Below, piece after piece: positions 12,451 through 21,486 of a stretch of 64,000 nt of DNA (positions are counted from its first letter, which is position 1; every line of letters begins with the position of its first letter). Position numbers and translations under genes: made by a program. The notes below the pieces were generated by a model. It was not told the DNA's origin. It saw only the letters and a list, made by a program, of their open reading frames with translations, and made no database searches. This DNA comes from Fibrella aestuarina BUZ 2 (GTDB lineage Bacteria; Bacteroidota; Bacteroidia; Cytophagales; Spirosomataceae): the NCBI RefSeq assembly GCF_000331105.1, contig NC_020054.1, positions 3,943,477 to 4,007,476 on the forward strand, written 5' to 3'.

Positions 12451-13881
12451 ATGAAGCAGTTGACGATAATGCTGGCATGTCTGCTAACCGGCCTCGGGTT
12501 TAGCTGTCGGCAGCCAGACCGCACCGAGACAGCAACCACTACCCCCGCGGCCACCCAGGCGGATAGCCTGACGGTCAGTGCCCCCACCCCCACGACCCAT
12601 ACCGCACCCGAATGGGCCAAAAACGCGACGATCTACGAGGTCAACGTGCGGCAGTTTTCCGAAAAAGGCGACCTGGCGGGTGTGGAAGTGCAACTGCCCC
12701 GCCTTAAGGAATTGGGCGTCGACATTGTCTGGCTCATGCCCATTTACCCAATCGGCAAGGAGAAACGAAAAGGCTCGCTCGGCAGCCCTTATTCCGTGGC
12801 GAGTTATACCGACGTCAACCCGGCTTACGGCACCCTCGACGACCTGAAACGGCTGGTGAAGCGGGCGCACGACCTCGGCCTGCGCGTTATCCTCGACTAC
12901 GTACCCAACCACACGGCCTGGGACCACCCCTGGGTGAAGGCCCATCCCGACTGGTACACCCAGGTGAAGGGCAAAATGAGCTCGCCATTGGATGAAAACG
13001 GCAAACCCACCGGCTGGGACGACGTGGTCGATCTCAATTACGACAACCCCGCCATGCGCAAAGCCATGACCGACGCGATGACCTTCTGGGTTCGGGAAAC
13101 CGACATCGACGGCTACCGCATGGATGTGGCCGGCCTGGTGCCCGCCACGTTCTGGCAGGAACTACGCCCCACACTCGACAAGATCAAGCCCGTTTTTATG
13201 CTGGCCGAAGCGGAGGCCGACACCAACTTGTTTCGGAACGGCTTCAACATGAACTATGCCTGGGCCATGCACGCCCTGCTGAAAGACATTGCCAAAGGCA
13301 AACGGCAGGCCCTGGCCATCGACTCGTTGCTGGCACAGCGCCGAAGCGTCTATCCGGCCTGGGCGTATCAGATGCAGTTCACCCAGAACCACGACGAAAA
13401 CACCTGGAACGGCACCCTGTCTGAGTCGTTCGGAGCCGGGGCCAAAGCCTTTGTGGTCCTGACCAGCACATTCAACGGCATGCCTCTCGTGTATAACGGC
13501 GCGGAATCGGGCCTGAACAAGCGCCTGCAATTTTTCGAGAAAGATCCGATCATCTGGGGGAATTACCCCGAGGCCACGTTCTACAAATCACTGCTGACGC
13601 TCAAACACCGCAACCGCGCCCTCTGGAACGGCGAGGCCGGAGGCGACCTGATCAAGATTCCGACGGGGCGCGACGAGCAGGTGTATGCCTTCTTCCGGCA
13701 ACGTGACATGGACCGGGTGGTGGTCCTGATTAACCTGAGCAGCCAGCCCCAGACCATCCGGCTCGGCGGCGAAGGCTACGATGGCCGGTATATCGAAATA
13801 TTCAACCAACAGCCTTTTGAGTTGAAACCAAATATGAACTTGACCCTGAAACCCTGGGAGTACCGGGTTCTGACGAATTAA
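12451..13881 (+). CDS. GH13 alpha-amylase-family lipoprotein
   Basis: A 476-residue glycoside hydrolase 13 enzyme, predicted to hydrolyse or rearrange alpha-glucans at the cell envelope. It begins with a lipoprotein signal ending in LGFSC (Cys19), followed by a Thr/Pro-rich linker to about residue 50. The TIM barrel holds the four classical regions: DYVPNHT (about 149-155), GYRMDVA with nucleophile Asp225, LAEAE with acid/base Glu253, and NHDE with transition-state Asp315. A C-terminal beta domain (about 390-476) follows. There is no SusC/D pair nearby, so it does not belong to a canonical polysaccharide utilisation locus. Substrate specificity cannot be read from the sequence. Confidence 0.9.
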   Translation: MKQLTIMLACLLTGLGFSCRQPDRTETATTTPAATQADSLTVSAPTPTTHTAPEWAKNATIYEVNVRQFSEKGDLAGVEVQLPRLKELGVDIVWLMPIYPIGKEKRKGSLGSPYSVASYTDVNPAYGTLDDLKRLVKRAHDLGLRVILDYVPNHTAWDHPWVKAHPDWYTQVKGKMSSPLDENGKPTGWDDVVDLNYDNPAMRKAMTDAMTFWVRETDIDGYRMDVAGLVPATFWQELRPTLDKIKPVFMLAEAEADTNLFRNGFNMNYAWAMHALLKDIAKGKRQALAIDSLLAQRRSVYPAWAYQMQFTQNHDENTWNGTLSESFGAGAKAFVVLTSTFNGMPLVYNGAESGLNKRLQFFEKDPIIWGNYPEATFYKSLLTLKHRNRALWNGEAGGDLIKIPTGRDEQVYAFFRQRDMDRVVVLINLSSQPQTIRLGGEGYDGRYIEIFNQQPFELKPNMNLTLKPWEYRVLTN

Positions 13882-13896
13882 CGCAGGTAGTCATTT

Positions 13897-15939
13897 ATGG
13901 TCGTGAAGTGGTCCTATATCGTCTCGTTTCTGGTGCTGAGCGTAGCCACGGGTTACGCCCAAACCGTGCAGTGGGCGACACAGGTAACGGGATACTCAAC
14001 CGAGCGGGTCAGCCGGTTCGGCGATCAGCAGTTTCGGGCCTCGCAGGCGCTGGGCAAACCCAACGTGCTGCCGCAGGTCGTCGAAAGCCCCTGCGCCTGG
14101 TCGCCCCTGGGCCCCGAAAGCCCCCAGGACGAGTGGATTAAGGTGTCAGTCGATCAAGTTAAACCCATTCGGCAGGTGCTCGTGGCCGAGTCGGCCAACC
14201 CGGGCGCGATCACGCAGGTGATCGTCTATGACGAGCAGGGTAAAGAGCGGGTCATCTTTTCGGAAGAAGAGGCCAACGCCCGGCTGGCCAACACGCCGGT
14301 CAACCCGCTGCTTCGCATTCAGGTCCCCGAAGGCGTGCTCACGGGCCGGGCGATTAAGGTGGTCATGAAACCCAGCCGGGTGAAAGGCATCAACCAGATC
14401 GATGCCATTGGCGTCAGCGACAGTCCGCAGCCCGTCACGGTGGGCATCCGGCTGGGCACCAATGCTCCCAAAGTACAGGAACGCGAAAACCTGGGGCCGG
14501 GTATCAACTCCCCCTCCGACGAGGTAGCTCCGGTGATTTCGCCCGACGGCAAAACGATCTATTTCACCCGTACCAACCACAAGGGCAACGTGGGCCGGCC
14601 CGATAAGCAGGATGTCTGGTTTTCGACCCTCAACCCCGACCGCACCTGGAGCGAGGCGCAGAACATCGGCAAGCCCATCAATACCGACAACAATAACGCC
14701 ATCAACGGCATCTCGCCCGACGGCCGCACCTTATACCTGCTGAATGTGTACCGACCCGACGGCAGCCTGGAGTTTGGCATCTCCAAATCGACGCTGACCA
14801 AAACCGGCTGGACGTTTCCCCGCGAATGCCAGATCACGAACTACGCCATCCGCGACCCGACGAAAAACACCTTTCTGGAGCTGACCGTCTCACCCGACGG
14901 GCAGACGATGCTGCTGGCGCTGGAACGGAAAGATGCCATTGGGAAACGCGATCTCTACGTCTCGTTCCGGCAGGCCGACGTGACCTGGAGCGAGCCCAAA
15001 TCGCTCGGTTCGGTGCTGAACACGGCCGACGAAGAAGCCGCACCCTTTCTGGCCATCGACAACCGGACGCTGTATTTCACCTCGCAGGGGCATCCCGGCT
15101 ACGGCAACGGCGACATCTTCGTGACGCGCCGCCTCGACGACACCTGGACCAACTGGAGCGAGCCTGAAAACCTGGGGCTGGGCATCAATTCGCCCGAATG
15201 GGACGGCTATTTCAACGTACCTGCGTCGGGCGATTACGCCTACCTGAGCTCCCGGGCCAACTCGCTGGGCGAACATGATCTGTTCCGGCTGAAACTGGTT
15301 CCCGGCCTGCGGCCCGAGCCCGTGGCCATGATTACCGGGCAGGTGCTCGACCTGATCAGCAAAAAGCCGGTCGCCACGGAGGTCGTCTCGGAACTGCTCG
15401 ACAGCACCAGCCTCACCAAGGTGGATTATGACCCCGAAACGGGCGAGTACAAACTGTTTCTGCCCATTCAGAAAGCCTACAAACTGACCGCCCGCAAAGA
15501 CGGCTATTTCCCCATCAGTGAGCTGATCGACTTGAGCCGCGACAAACGGTTCCGCGATATCAAACGCAACCTGTACGTGCTGCCCATTCAGGTAGGCTCC
15601 AAAACGGTGCTGCGGGGTATTCTCTTCGCCCAGAGCCAGTCGGAACTGCTGGCTGGCTCCGAAACCGAACTCGACGCCCTCACGGACTTGCTCAGGCAGC
15701 ACCCGACGATGGACATTCTGGTGGAAGGGCATACCGACAATCAGGGCGAATGGGAGCCTAACATGAAGCTCTCGGAAGACCGGGTGAAGCGGGTAAAGCA
15801 GTACCTGATCGACAAAGGCATCGACCAGGCACGCATCCAGACCAAGGCCTGGGGACCCAGCAAACCCATCGCCAGTAACGAGACCGAAGAGAAACGGAAA
15901 CTAAACCGGCGGGTAGAATTCACCATTCTCAAACTGTGA
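13897..15939 (+). CDS. PD40 beta-propeller / OmpA-like peptidoglycan-binding protein
   Basis: A 680-residue exported protein with a signal peptide ending in ATGYAQ. Residues about 25-180 resemble a carbohydrate-binding or discoidin-like module. About 190-470 contain repeated PD40/WD40-like units of the type APVISPDGKTIYFTR and NGISPDGRTLYLLN. A carboxypeptidase-regulatory-like segment follows (ITGQVLDLISKKPVATEV). The C-terminal OmpA domain (about 565-680) carries VEGHTDNQGEWEPNMKLSEDRVKRVKQYL and NRRVEF, the diaminopimelate-binding signature. It should sit in the outer membrane or periplasm anchored to peptidoglycan. It is the last gene of the rpe-amylase set, although a functional link to the amylase is only positional. 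Confidence 0.9.
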   Translation: MVVKWSYIVSFLVLSVATGYAQTVQWATQVTGYSTERVSRFGDQQFRASQALGKPNVLPQVVESPCAWSPLGPESPQDEWIKVSVDQVKPIRQVLVAESANPGAITQVIVYDEQGKERVIFSEEEANARLANTPVNPLLRIQVPEGVLTGRAIKVVMKPSRVKGINQIDAIGVSDSPQPVTVGIRLGTNAPKVQERENLGPGINSPSDEVAPVISPDGKTIYFTRTNHKGNVGRPDKQDVWFSTLNPDRTWSEAQNIGKPINTDNNNAINGISPDGRTLYLLNVYRPDGSLEFGISKSTLTKTGWTFPRECQITNYAIRDPTKNTFLELTVSPDGQTMLLALERKDAIGKRDLYVSFRQADVTWSEPKSLGSVLNTADEEAAPFLAIDNRTLYFTSQGHPGYGNGDIFVTRRLDDTWTNWSEPENLGLGINSPEWDGYFNVPASGDYAYLSSRANSLGEHDLFRLKLVPGLRPEPVAMITGQVLDLISKKPVATEVVSELLDSTSLTKVDYDPETGEYKLFLPIQKAYKLTARKDGYFPISELIDLSRDKRFRDIKRNLYVLPIQVGSKTVLRGILFAQSQSELLAGSETELDALTDLLRQHPTMDILVEGHTDNQGEWEPNMKLSEDRVKRVKQYLIDKGIDQARIQTKAWGPSKPIASNETEEKRKLNRRVEFTILKL

Positions 15940-15956
15940 AGCTGCCCGTTTCGGCT

Positions 15957-15964
15957 TACTTTTG
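15957..15964 (+). promoter_or_regulatory. Candidate promoter for the surface-polysaccharide cluster (-7 element)
   Basis: TACTTTTG fits TAnnTTTG in the 98-nt gap before the first gene of the cluster. No TTG lies at the standard spacing upstream. Confidence 0.4.
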
Positions 15965-16037
15965 TCGACCACTTTCTTCGGTCGAGTTCGTTTAACTGCC
16001 TCTGGGGCGGGCAACGGCTCCTGTCACCCAGTCGATT

Positions 16038-17759
16038 ATGACCAGTTCTCCTGTTGTCACGCCTACCCCACCGCCATCGGTTCCGAGTCAGCTGCCAGCA
16101 AAACTATATGCCCTTATTTTTAGCCTGCTGCCCATTGCGGCCCTCACTTGGGTGTGGTCGCTCTGGTCGATCAACGTACCCAAGTGGGACGATCACACGC
16201 TGAAAGCACTGTTGCTGGGGATGGAAAAAGCCACTTCCCTGCCCGAGGCGATCCAGCACATCATCAAGCAGCACAACGAACACCGCATCGCCTACGACCG
16301 GGTGATCGCCTGGCTCGACTACAGCCTGTTTGGCAAGCTGAGCTACACCCGCCTGATGGCCTATGGCGACCTGAGCCTGCTGGCGCTGGTGGCCCTCTTC
16401 GGGGTATATCTGGCGCGCTATACCCAACGCTGGTATCTGTTTCTGCCGCCGGTGGTGCTGTTCATCATCAACCTGGCCAACTGGGAGAACCTCTTCTGGG
16501 CCATGTCGGCGGTGCAGAACTTTGCCATCGTTATCTGGTCGATGTGGGCGTTCTACACGCTGAGTCACCGCCCCTCGCCCTGGCTGGCCATCGGCCTCGC
16601 GGCGGTAGCCACGCTCATCAGCGGCAACGGCATTCTGCTTTGGCCCGTGGGTGCGGCCATGCTGTTTGTGCAGCACCGCCACAAGCATATGGTTATCTGG
16701 CTGGGGGCCGGGGCACTGGTGCTGTTTCTGTACTTCTTCGATTACGTGCAGCCGAGCGTGGCCCCGTCGAAGCACGACGACTGGCTGAAAATCGGTTCGG
16801 GGTTGCTGGCCTTTCTGGGCGCCGCCGCCGATGCCCTGCCCTTCTACAACACCTACTGGCTGTCGGCCGGGCTGGGTACGTTGCTGGTTGGCTTCTGGCT
16901 CTACGTGTTCGTGAAAGTCCTCCCCGATTTCCGTAAGCCGGCGGGCTGGTCGGCCCGCGATACGTTTGCGGCGGGGGCGGTTGCCTTCGCGTTCGGTACG
17001 GCGGCGGTGGTCGTCTGGAACCGCGTAGGCTGGGGCGAGTCCGCCATTATCACGAGCCGGTACCGTATCTACTCCTTAACACTGTTAGCTTTAACGTATT
17101 GTTACTGGCTGTCAGCTTTTTATAAAAAGAGCACGTGGCAGGCCGCTTTGGGTGGTTTGGTGGTGGCGGGCGCCTTCTGGTGGTCGGCTTTTATCATGAA
17201 TCAGCACGATGCGTATGTGTTGCGCCGCTTCTTTGTGACGAGTCAGTTCAACTGGACGTACCGCTCGCCGGGGCCGGTGTCGAATATGGACTCGGTCACG
17301 AGCCGCCTCATCGACAACGCCCCGGCGTTCTACGATTCGGCCCTGTCCACGATCTATGGGCCGGCGACGGGTCCGCTTTTCCCCATCGACTCAGTCTTCC
17401 GTAACCCCGACAACTACCTCATTCAGGTGAGCGCGGCGGGGCTCGAATCGGCGGGGGTACCCTCCCTGCGGCACCCCGATCAGGGCGTCTGGATTCAGAT
17501 GCATTCACCCAAACGGACGTACCTGATCAATACCATGCCGCTCCGGCGGCGAAACTGGCGGGTGCCGCTTGGTCTGCTGCCCATCTACAATGTACGCGAG
17601 CCGTTTATCGTGCCGATTCCCCTGACGGAGCTCGACGCCGATACGTACTCGATCAACGCGCTCGTGGTTGCCGCCGATGGCAGCACCCAGTTGCGGCCCA
17701 CGCAGAAGACACTCACCGTGCTTCCCTACACCCTCAAAGAACCCGTCAAAAACTGGTAA
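16038..17759 (+). CDS. Polytopic membrane protein of unknown function, surface-polysaccharide cluster
   Basis: A 573-residue protein with a Pro/Thr-rich N-terminus and about ten hydrophobic segments between residues 25 and 400, followed by a soluble C-terminal domain of about 170 residues that looks beta-rich. The overall plan resembles membrane glycosyltransferases of the GT-C fold. The first periplasmic loop contains acidic residues (VPKWDDHTLKALL) as those enzymes do, but I cannot assign a family. The acyltransferase gene begins 3 nt after its stop, so the two are almost certainly cotranscribed. Confidence 0.7.
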   Translation: MTSSPVVTPTPPPSVPSQLPAKLYALIFSLLPIAALTWVWSLWSINVPKWDDHTLKALLLGMEKATSLPEAIQHIIKQHNEHRIAYDRVIAWLDYSLFGKLSYTRLMAYGDLSLLALVALFGVYLARYTQRWYLFLPPVVLFIINLANWENLFWAMSAVQNFAIVIWSMWAFYTLSHRPSPWLAIGLAAVATLISGNGILLWPVGAAMLFVQHRHKHMVIWLGAGALVLFLYFFDYVQPSVAPSKHDDWLKIGSGLLAFLGAAADALPFYNTYWLSAGLGTLLVGFWLYVFVKVLPDFRKPAGWSARDTFAAGAVAFAFGTAAVVVWNRVGWGESAIITSRYRIYSLTLLALTYCYWLSAFYKKSTWQAALGGLVVAGAFWWSAFIMNQHDAYVLRRFFVTSQFNWTYRSPGPVSNMDSVTSRLIDNAPAFYDSALSTIYGPATGPLFPIDSVFRNPDNYLIQVSAAGLESAGVPSLRHPDQGVWIQMHSPKRTYLINTMPLRRRNWRVPLGLLPIYNVREPFIVPIPLTELDADTYSINALVVAADGSTQLRPTQKTLTVLPYTLKEPVKNW

Positions 17760-17762
17760 TTC

Positions 17763-18962
17763 ATGTCAATCACTACGCCCTTCTCTGACTCAGGCCATTC
17801 AACCAAGGCCCCACAGGCCAAAGCGCACTCGTTGAATCACCTGATTCAGTTAGATGGGGTTCGCTTCCTGGCGGTGGCGCTGGTGCTCTTCGACCACTGG
17901 ATGGCCGAGCGCGTGTTTCTGCCGCTGGGTTCGTTGGGCGTTACCATCTTTTTTGTGCTCAGTGGCTTTCTGATTTCGCGTATCCTGCTGGCGGGTAAAG
18001 ACAAACTCACGGCCAACCAGCCCGACACGCCCGCCCGCCGGTCGGGCGCCAGCGGCTATTTCAAGACCTTCTACGCCCGCCGGACCATCCGGATTTTCCC
18101 CATCTACTACATCACGCTCATCGTGCTGTTTCTGCTGAACGAAAAGCCGGTGCGCGACACCTTTGGCTGGCTGGCCCTCTACGCGAGCAACCTCTACATC
18201 GCCACCAAAGCTACCTGGATGGGTACCGTCGATCACCTCTGGTCGCTGGCGGTGGAAGAACAGGTGTACCTGTTTATGCCCTTGCTGCTGTTTCTGCTGC
18301 CCAAACGCTGGGTGCCGCTCACGGCGCTGCTGATGCTGGTGGGGAGCGTAGCCCTGCGTTATGCGCTGATGGTGCTGGGCAAACCCTGGTTTATTGGGTA
18401 CGTGTCGATGCCCACCTGCCTCGACGCCTTCGGGCTGGGGCTGCTGCTGGCTTACCTGTGGCTCTATCAGCGCGACCGTTTCGACAAACTCTTCAGTTCC
18501 TCGATCGGAGTGTGGGTCGGCATCGCCCTGTTTGCCGCCTGCATTGCGGGGCAGCGCTGGCTCACCGCCGCCACCGGCGCCACCGACCCCCACAACGTCT
18601 TTAGCCACGTTTGGGAACGGCTGGCGGGCTCCCTGCTCGGGTTTTTTCTCATCGGGCGGGCGATCGTTGGCTTCGGTGGCCCCATGAAATGGTTGCTGCT
18701 GCACCCGGTGAGTCAGTATCTGGGGCAGATCAGCTACGGCATCTACCTCTTTCATAACTTTGTTTACAACGTGTACCACACGCCCGCCACGCACTTCGTT
18801 CCGCGGTTGTGGCGAAAGCTGGTGAGCTGGTTTCCGTTTCTCGATGCGACCTACGCTTTCCAGTTTGCTTATTTTGCGACCATTACCATCCTGCTGGCAA
18901 CCGTCTCCTGGTACCTGATCGAGAAGCCAGTGAACCGGCTGAAAGACCGATTTGCGTATTAA
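17763..18962 (+). CDS. Acyltransferase-3 family membrane protein (OafA/YrhL-like)
   Basis: A 399-residue integral membrane O-acyltransferase with about ten transmembrane segments. Family signatures are HLIQLDGVRFLAVALVLFDHW (about 26-46), the arginine-rich cytoplasmic loop FYARRTIRIFPIYY (about 102-115) and DHLWSLAVEEQVYLFMPLLL (about 158-177). Such proteins move acetyl groups from cytoplasmic acetyl-CoA across the membrane to a polysaccharide, lipid or peptidoglycan. Together with the AlgJ/AlgX-like protein at 24192 this suggests that the cluster decorates a surface glycan with acetyl groups. Confidence 0.9.
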   Translation: MSITTPFSDSGHSTKAPQAKAHSLNHLIQLDGVRFLAVALVLFDHWMAERVFLPLGSLGVTIFFVLSGFLISRILLAGKDKLTANQPDTPARRSGASGYFKTFYARRTIRIFPIYYITLIVLFLLNEKPVRDTFGWLALYASNLYIATKATWMGTVDHLWSLAVEEQVYLFMPLLLFLLPKRWVPLTALLMLVGSVALRYALMVLGKPWFIGYVSMPTCLDAFGLGLLLAYLWLYQRDRFDKLFSSSIGVWVGIALFAACIAGQRWLTAATGATDPHNVFSHVWERLAGSLLGFFLIGRAIVGFGGPMKWLLLHPVSQYLGQISYGIYLFHNFVYNVYHTPATHFVPRLWRKLVSWFPFLDATYAFQFAYFATITILLATVSWYLIEKPVNRLKDRFAY

Positions 18963-19070
18963 TTCGCCGGGGCCAAGTCACCTTTGGCAGCTCGGGGCGA
19001 TAAATAAGCCCAAACAATAACCAGTGCCTAAGGAAAGGGGCCGTTGGGGCGGGTAGGCCAAACAAATACG

Positions 19071-19078
19071 TATCTTTG
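19071..19078 (+). promoter_or_regulatory. Candidate promoter for the GT2 gene
   Basis: TATCTTTG matches the -7 consensus 70 nt before the GT2 start. A TTG at 19044-19046 is 24 bp upstream, slightly longer than the usual spacer. Confidence 0.5.
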
Positions 19079-19147
19079 CTCAGTTTACCTACCAGATAAC
19101 CCAACGCGATTGCTCTTTTTTAGCGCGTAACTACCGATCTATTCTAC

Positions 19148-19909
19148 ATGAGTGTCTTATTGTCGATTGTCATGCCTGCCTACAACGAAGAAGCCTGTAT
19201 AGCCGACGTTGTAGCGATGTGGTCTTCTTTGTTGACTAAGCAATTTCCGACTGAAACTACGCGCTTAATTGTGGTGAACGACGGCTCCCGCGATCGTACG
19301 GGGGCCATCCTTGACGAAATTAAACCGGATTTCCCTAACCTGATCGTCGTGCATCAGCCCAACGGCGGCCACGGCAACGCGGTGGTCAACGCCTACCGGC
19401 AGGCGGTCGCCATCGATTCGGAATACGTTTTCCAGACCGACAGCGATGACCAGTTCGTCCCCGAAGATTTTGCCAAGCTGTGGGCCAAACGGTTCGATAC
19501 GCCTTTTGTGCTGGGTTGCCGCGAGGTTCGTTACGATGCGCTTGCCCGCCTGGTGATCACCCGGATCCTGCGGTTGAGCATCTTCCTCATCTACGGCACG
19601 TACATCAAAGACAGTAACATTCCGTTCCGGCTCATCCGGGGCAGTTACCTGAAGAAGCTGCTGGCACAGTTGCCCACGCCCACGCCCTTTGCCCCCAATA
19701 TCTTCCTGGCGGTGATGGCCAAAAAAGCCGGCAATAACCTCTTCAACATTCCCATTACGCACAAAGAGCGGCAAACCGGCACGGTGTCGATCCTGAAATG
19801 GAAACTGCTGAAGGTCTGTTTCCAGAGCTTTAAAGAACTGGCTCAGTTCCGCCTGGATCTCGGCCGGAAAGTAGCCGCGCTGCGGAAACCCGAACCGGTT
19901 GCGGCTTAA
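19148..19909 (+). CDS. Family 2 glycosyltransferase
   Basis: A 253-residue GT-A fold enzyme of the dolichol-phosphate-mannose-synthase-like GT2 group. The nucleotide-sugar site is seen in SIVMPAYNEEA (about 6-16) and VVNDGSRDRT (Asp45), and the metal-binding acidic motif is TDSDDQF (Asp98/Asp100). There is one hydrophobic helix near residues 140-155 but no long C-terminal membrane domain. It probably adds a sugar to a polyprenyl phosphate or lipid-linked intermediate at the cytoplasmic membrane. The FAD-dependent oxidoreductase follows 77 nt later on the same strand. Confidence 0.9.
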   Translation: MSVLLSIVMPAYNEEACIADVVAMWSSLLTKQFPTETTRLIVVNDGSRDRTGAILDEIKPDFPNLIVVHQPNGGHGNAVVNAYRQAVAIDSEYVFQTDSDDQFVPEDFAKLWAKRFDTPFVLGCREVRYDALARLVITRILRLSIFLIYGTYIKDSNIPFRLIRGSYLKKLLAQLPTPTPFAPNIFLAVMAKKAGNNLFNIPITHKERQTGTVSILKWKLLKVCFQSFKELAQFRLDLGRKVAALRKPEPVAA

Positions 19910-19986
19910 TCCCATTCCCTCATCCTGCCCTGATGAGGTCTACTCACGTTTATTGCGCCTTCCTCTGGGGCTAAGGCATTTCACCC

Positions 19987-21378
19987 ATGCATACCAAATA
20001 CGTTATTATCGGCTCGGGCCCAACCGGGCTGGGCGCTGCCTATCGGCTCAAGGAACTAGGCGTCACGGACTTCGTTGTCCTGGAAAAAGAGAACCGGATC
20101 GGTGGCCTCTCCAAGAGCTTTGTCGATGAGAAAGGGTTTACCTGGGACGTCGGCGGCCACGTGCAGTTTTCGCACTACAAATACTTTGACGACCTGATGC
20201 TCAAGGCATTGGGCGAGGATGGCTGGCTACGGCACCAACGCGAATCGTGGGTCTGGATCGAGAATCGGTTCGTGCCCTATCCGTTCCAGAACAACATCAA
20301 GTACCTCACCCCCGAAACCATGTGGAAGTGCCTGGAAGGCATCATCCACGTGTATAAGAACCCGACCACGCAAAAGCCCAAAAACTTCCGCGAGTGGATT
20401 CTGCAAACGTTTGGGCCGGGTCTGGCGGAGACCTTCATGTTCCCCTACAATTTCAAGGTGTGGGCCTACCCCACCGAAGAAATGAACGCCGTTTGGGTGG
20501 GTGAGCGTGTGGCCGTGACCGATCTGGGCCGCGTTACGAAGAACATCCTCTTCGATCAGGACGATTTCTCATGGGGCCCCAACAGCACGTTCCAGTTCCC
20601 CAAAGAGGGCGGTACGGGCGGTATCTGGGAAGCCGTGGGCAACCTCATCGGTCGCGACAAGATCAAACTGAACGCGACGGTGAAGACCGTAATCGGTCCC
20701 GAGAAAACGATCGTGCTGGCCGATGGCGAAACCATCACGTATGATCACCTGCTCAGCACCGTCCCGCTCGACATCTTCACCCGGCACGTAGAAGGGCTCG
20801 ACCCCGCCATCGTGGAGACGGCACAGGGCCTGAAACATTCGTCGACCAACGTGGTGGGCATTGGCTTGAAAGGCAAACCGAAAGACAGCCTGAAAACCAT
20901 GTGCTGGATGTACTTCCCCGAGTCGAACAGCCCGTATTACCGCGTCACGGTGTTCTCCAACTACAGCCCCAACAACGTTCCGGATTCGGAGCAGTACTGG
21001 TCGCTGATGACTGAAACGAGCGAATCGTCGGCCAAGCCGGTCGACCGCGAAAAGCTCATCGAAGACACCATCAAGGCGCTCATCGAAGACCAGCTGATCG
21101 AATCGGCCGACGATGTGGTATCGACCTTCCACAAGGCCTTCGATTACGGCTACCCAACGCCGTCGGTCGAGCGCGACGGTATCCTGAAGCAGGTACTGCC
21201 CGCTCTGGAGCCCTTCGGCATTAAATCACGTGGGCGGTTCGGCGCCTGGAAATACGAGGTCAGCAATCAGGACCACTCGCTCATGCAAGGGGTCGAATGG
21301 GCCAACCGCGTGGTCAACGACGTACCTGAATTGACGCTCTTCTTCCCCGATACGGCCAACGCCATGTGGGGTAAATAG
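19987..21378 (+). CDS. FAD-dependent oxidoreductase (amine oxidase / UDP-galactopyranose-mutase-like)
   Basis: A 463-residue flavoprotein. The N-terminal dinucleotide-binding motif is GSGPTG (9-14) followed by VLEKENRIGGLSKSF, the RxGG element that binds the FAD pyrophosphate. The GFTWDVGGHVQFSHY segment is typical of the protoporphyrinogen-oxidase/UGM-like superfamily seen in polysaccharide loci. The position between a GT2 and membrane proteins favours a role in sugar or lipid-linked glycan modification over haem synthesis. The exact substrate cannot be determined here. Confidence 0.82.
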   Translation: MHTKYVIIGSGPTGLGAAYRLKELGVTDFVVLEKENRIGGLSKSFVDEKGFTWDVGGHVQFSHYKYFDDLMLKALGEDGWLRHQRESWVWIENRFVPYPFQNNIKYLTPETMWKCLEGIIHVYKNPTTQKPKNFREWILQTFGPGLAETFMFPYNFKVWAYPTEEMNAVWVGERVAVTDLGRVTKNILFDQDDFSWGPNSTFQFPKEGGTGGIWEAVGNLIGRDKIKLNATVKTVIGPEKTIVLADGETITYDHLLSTVPLDIFTRHVEGLDPAIVETAQGLKHSSTNVVGIGLKGKPKDSLKTMCWMYFPESNSPYYRVTVFSNYSPNNVPDSEQYWSLMTETSESSAKPVDREKLIEDTIKALIEDQLIESADDVVSTFHKAFDYGYPTPSVERDGILKQVLPALEPFGIKSRGRFGAWKYEVSNQDHSLMQGVEWANRVVNDVPELTLFFPDTANAMWGK

Positions 21379-21389
21379 CCTGCGGTTCG

Positions 21390-21480
21390 TTCGCTTCGCT
21401 GCCAGCAGTCGTGGGTAGTGTTAATCGAAACAGTCTGTAAATTAGCCACCTACCCCACTGACTGATGACAGCGAAGCGAA
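21390..21480. repeat. 12-bp inverted repeat flanking an intergenic spacer
   Basis: TTCGCTTCGCTG (21390-21401) and its exact complement CAGCGAAGCGAA (21469-21480) bracket 67 bp between the FAD oxidoreductase and the next gene. It could be a weak long-range hairpin or the ends of a tiny repeat element. Confidence 0.55.
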
Positions 21481-21486
21481 TGACCA

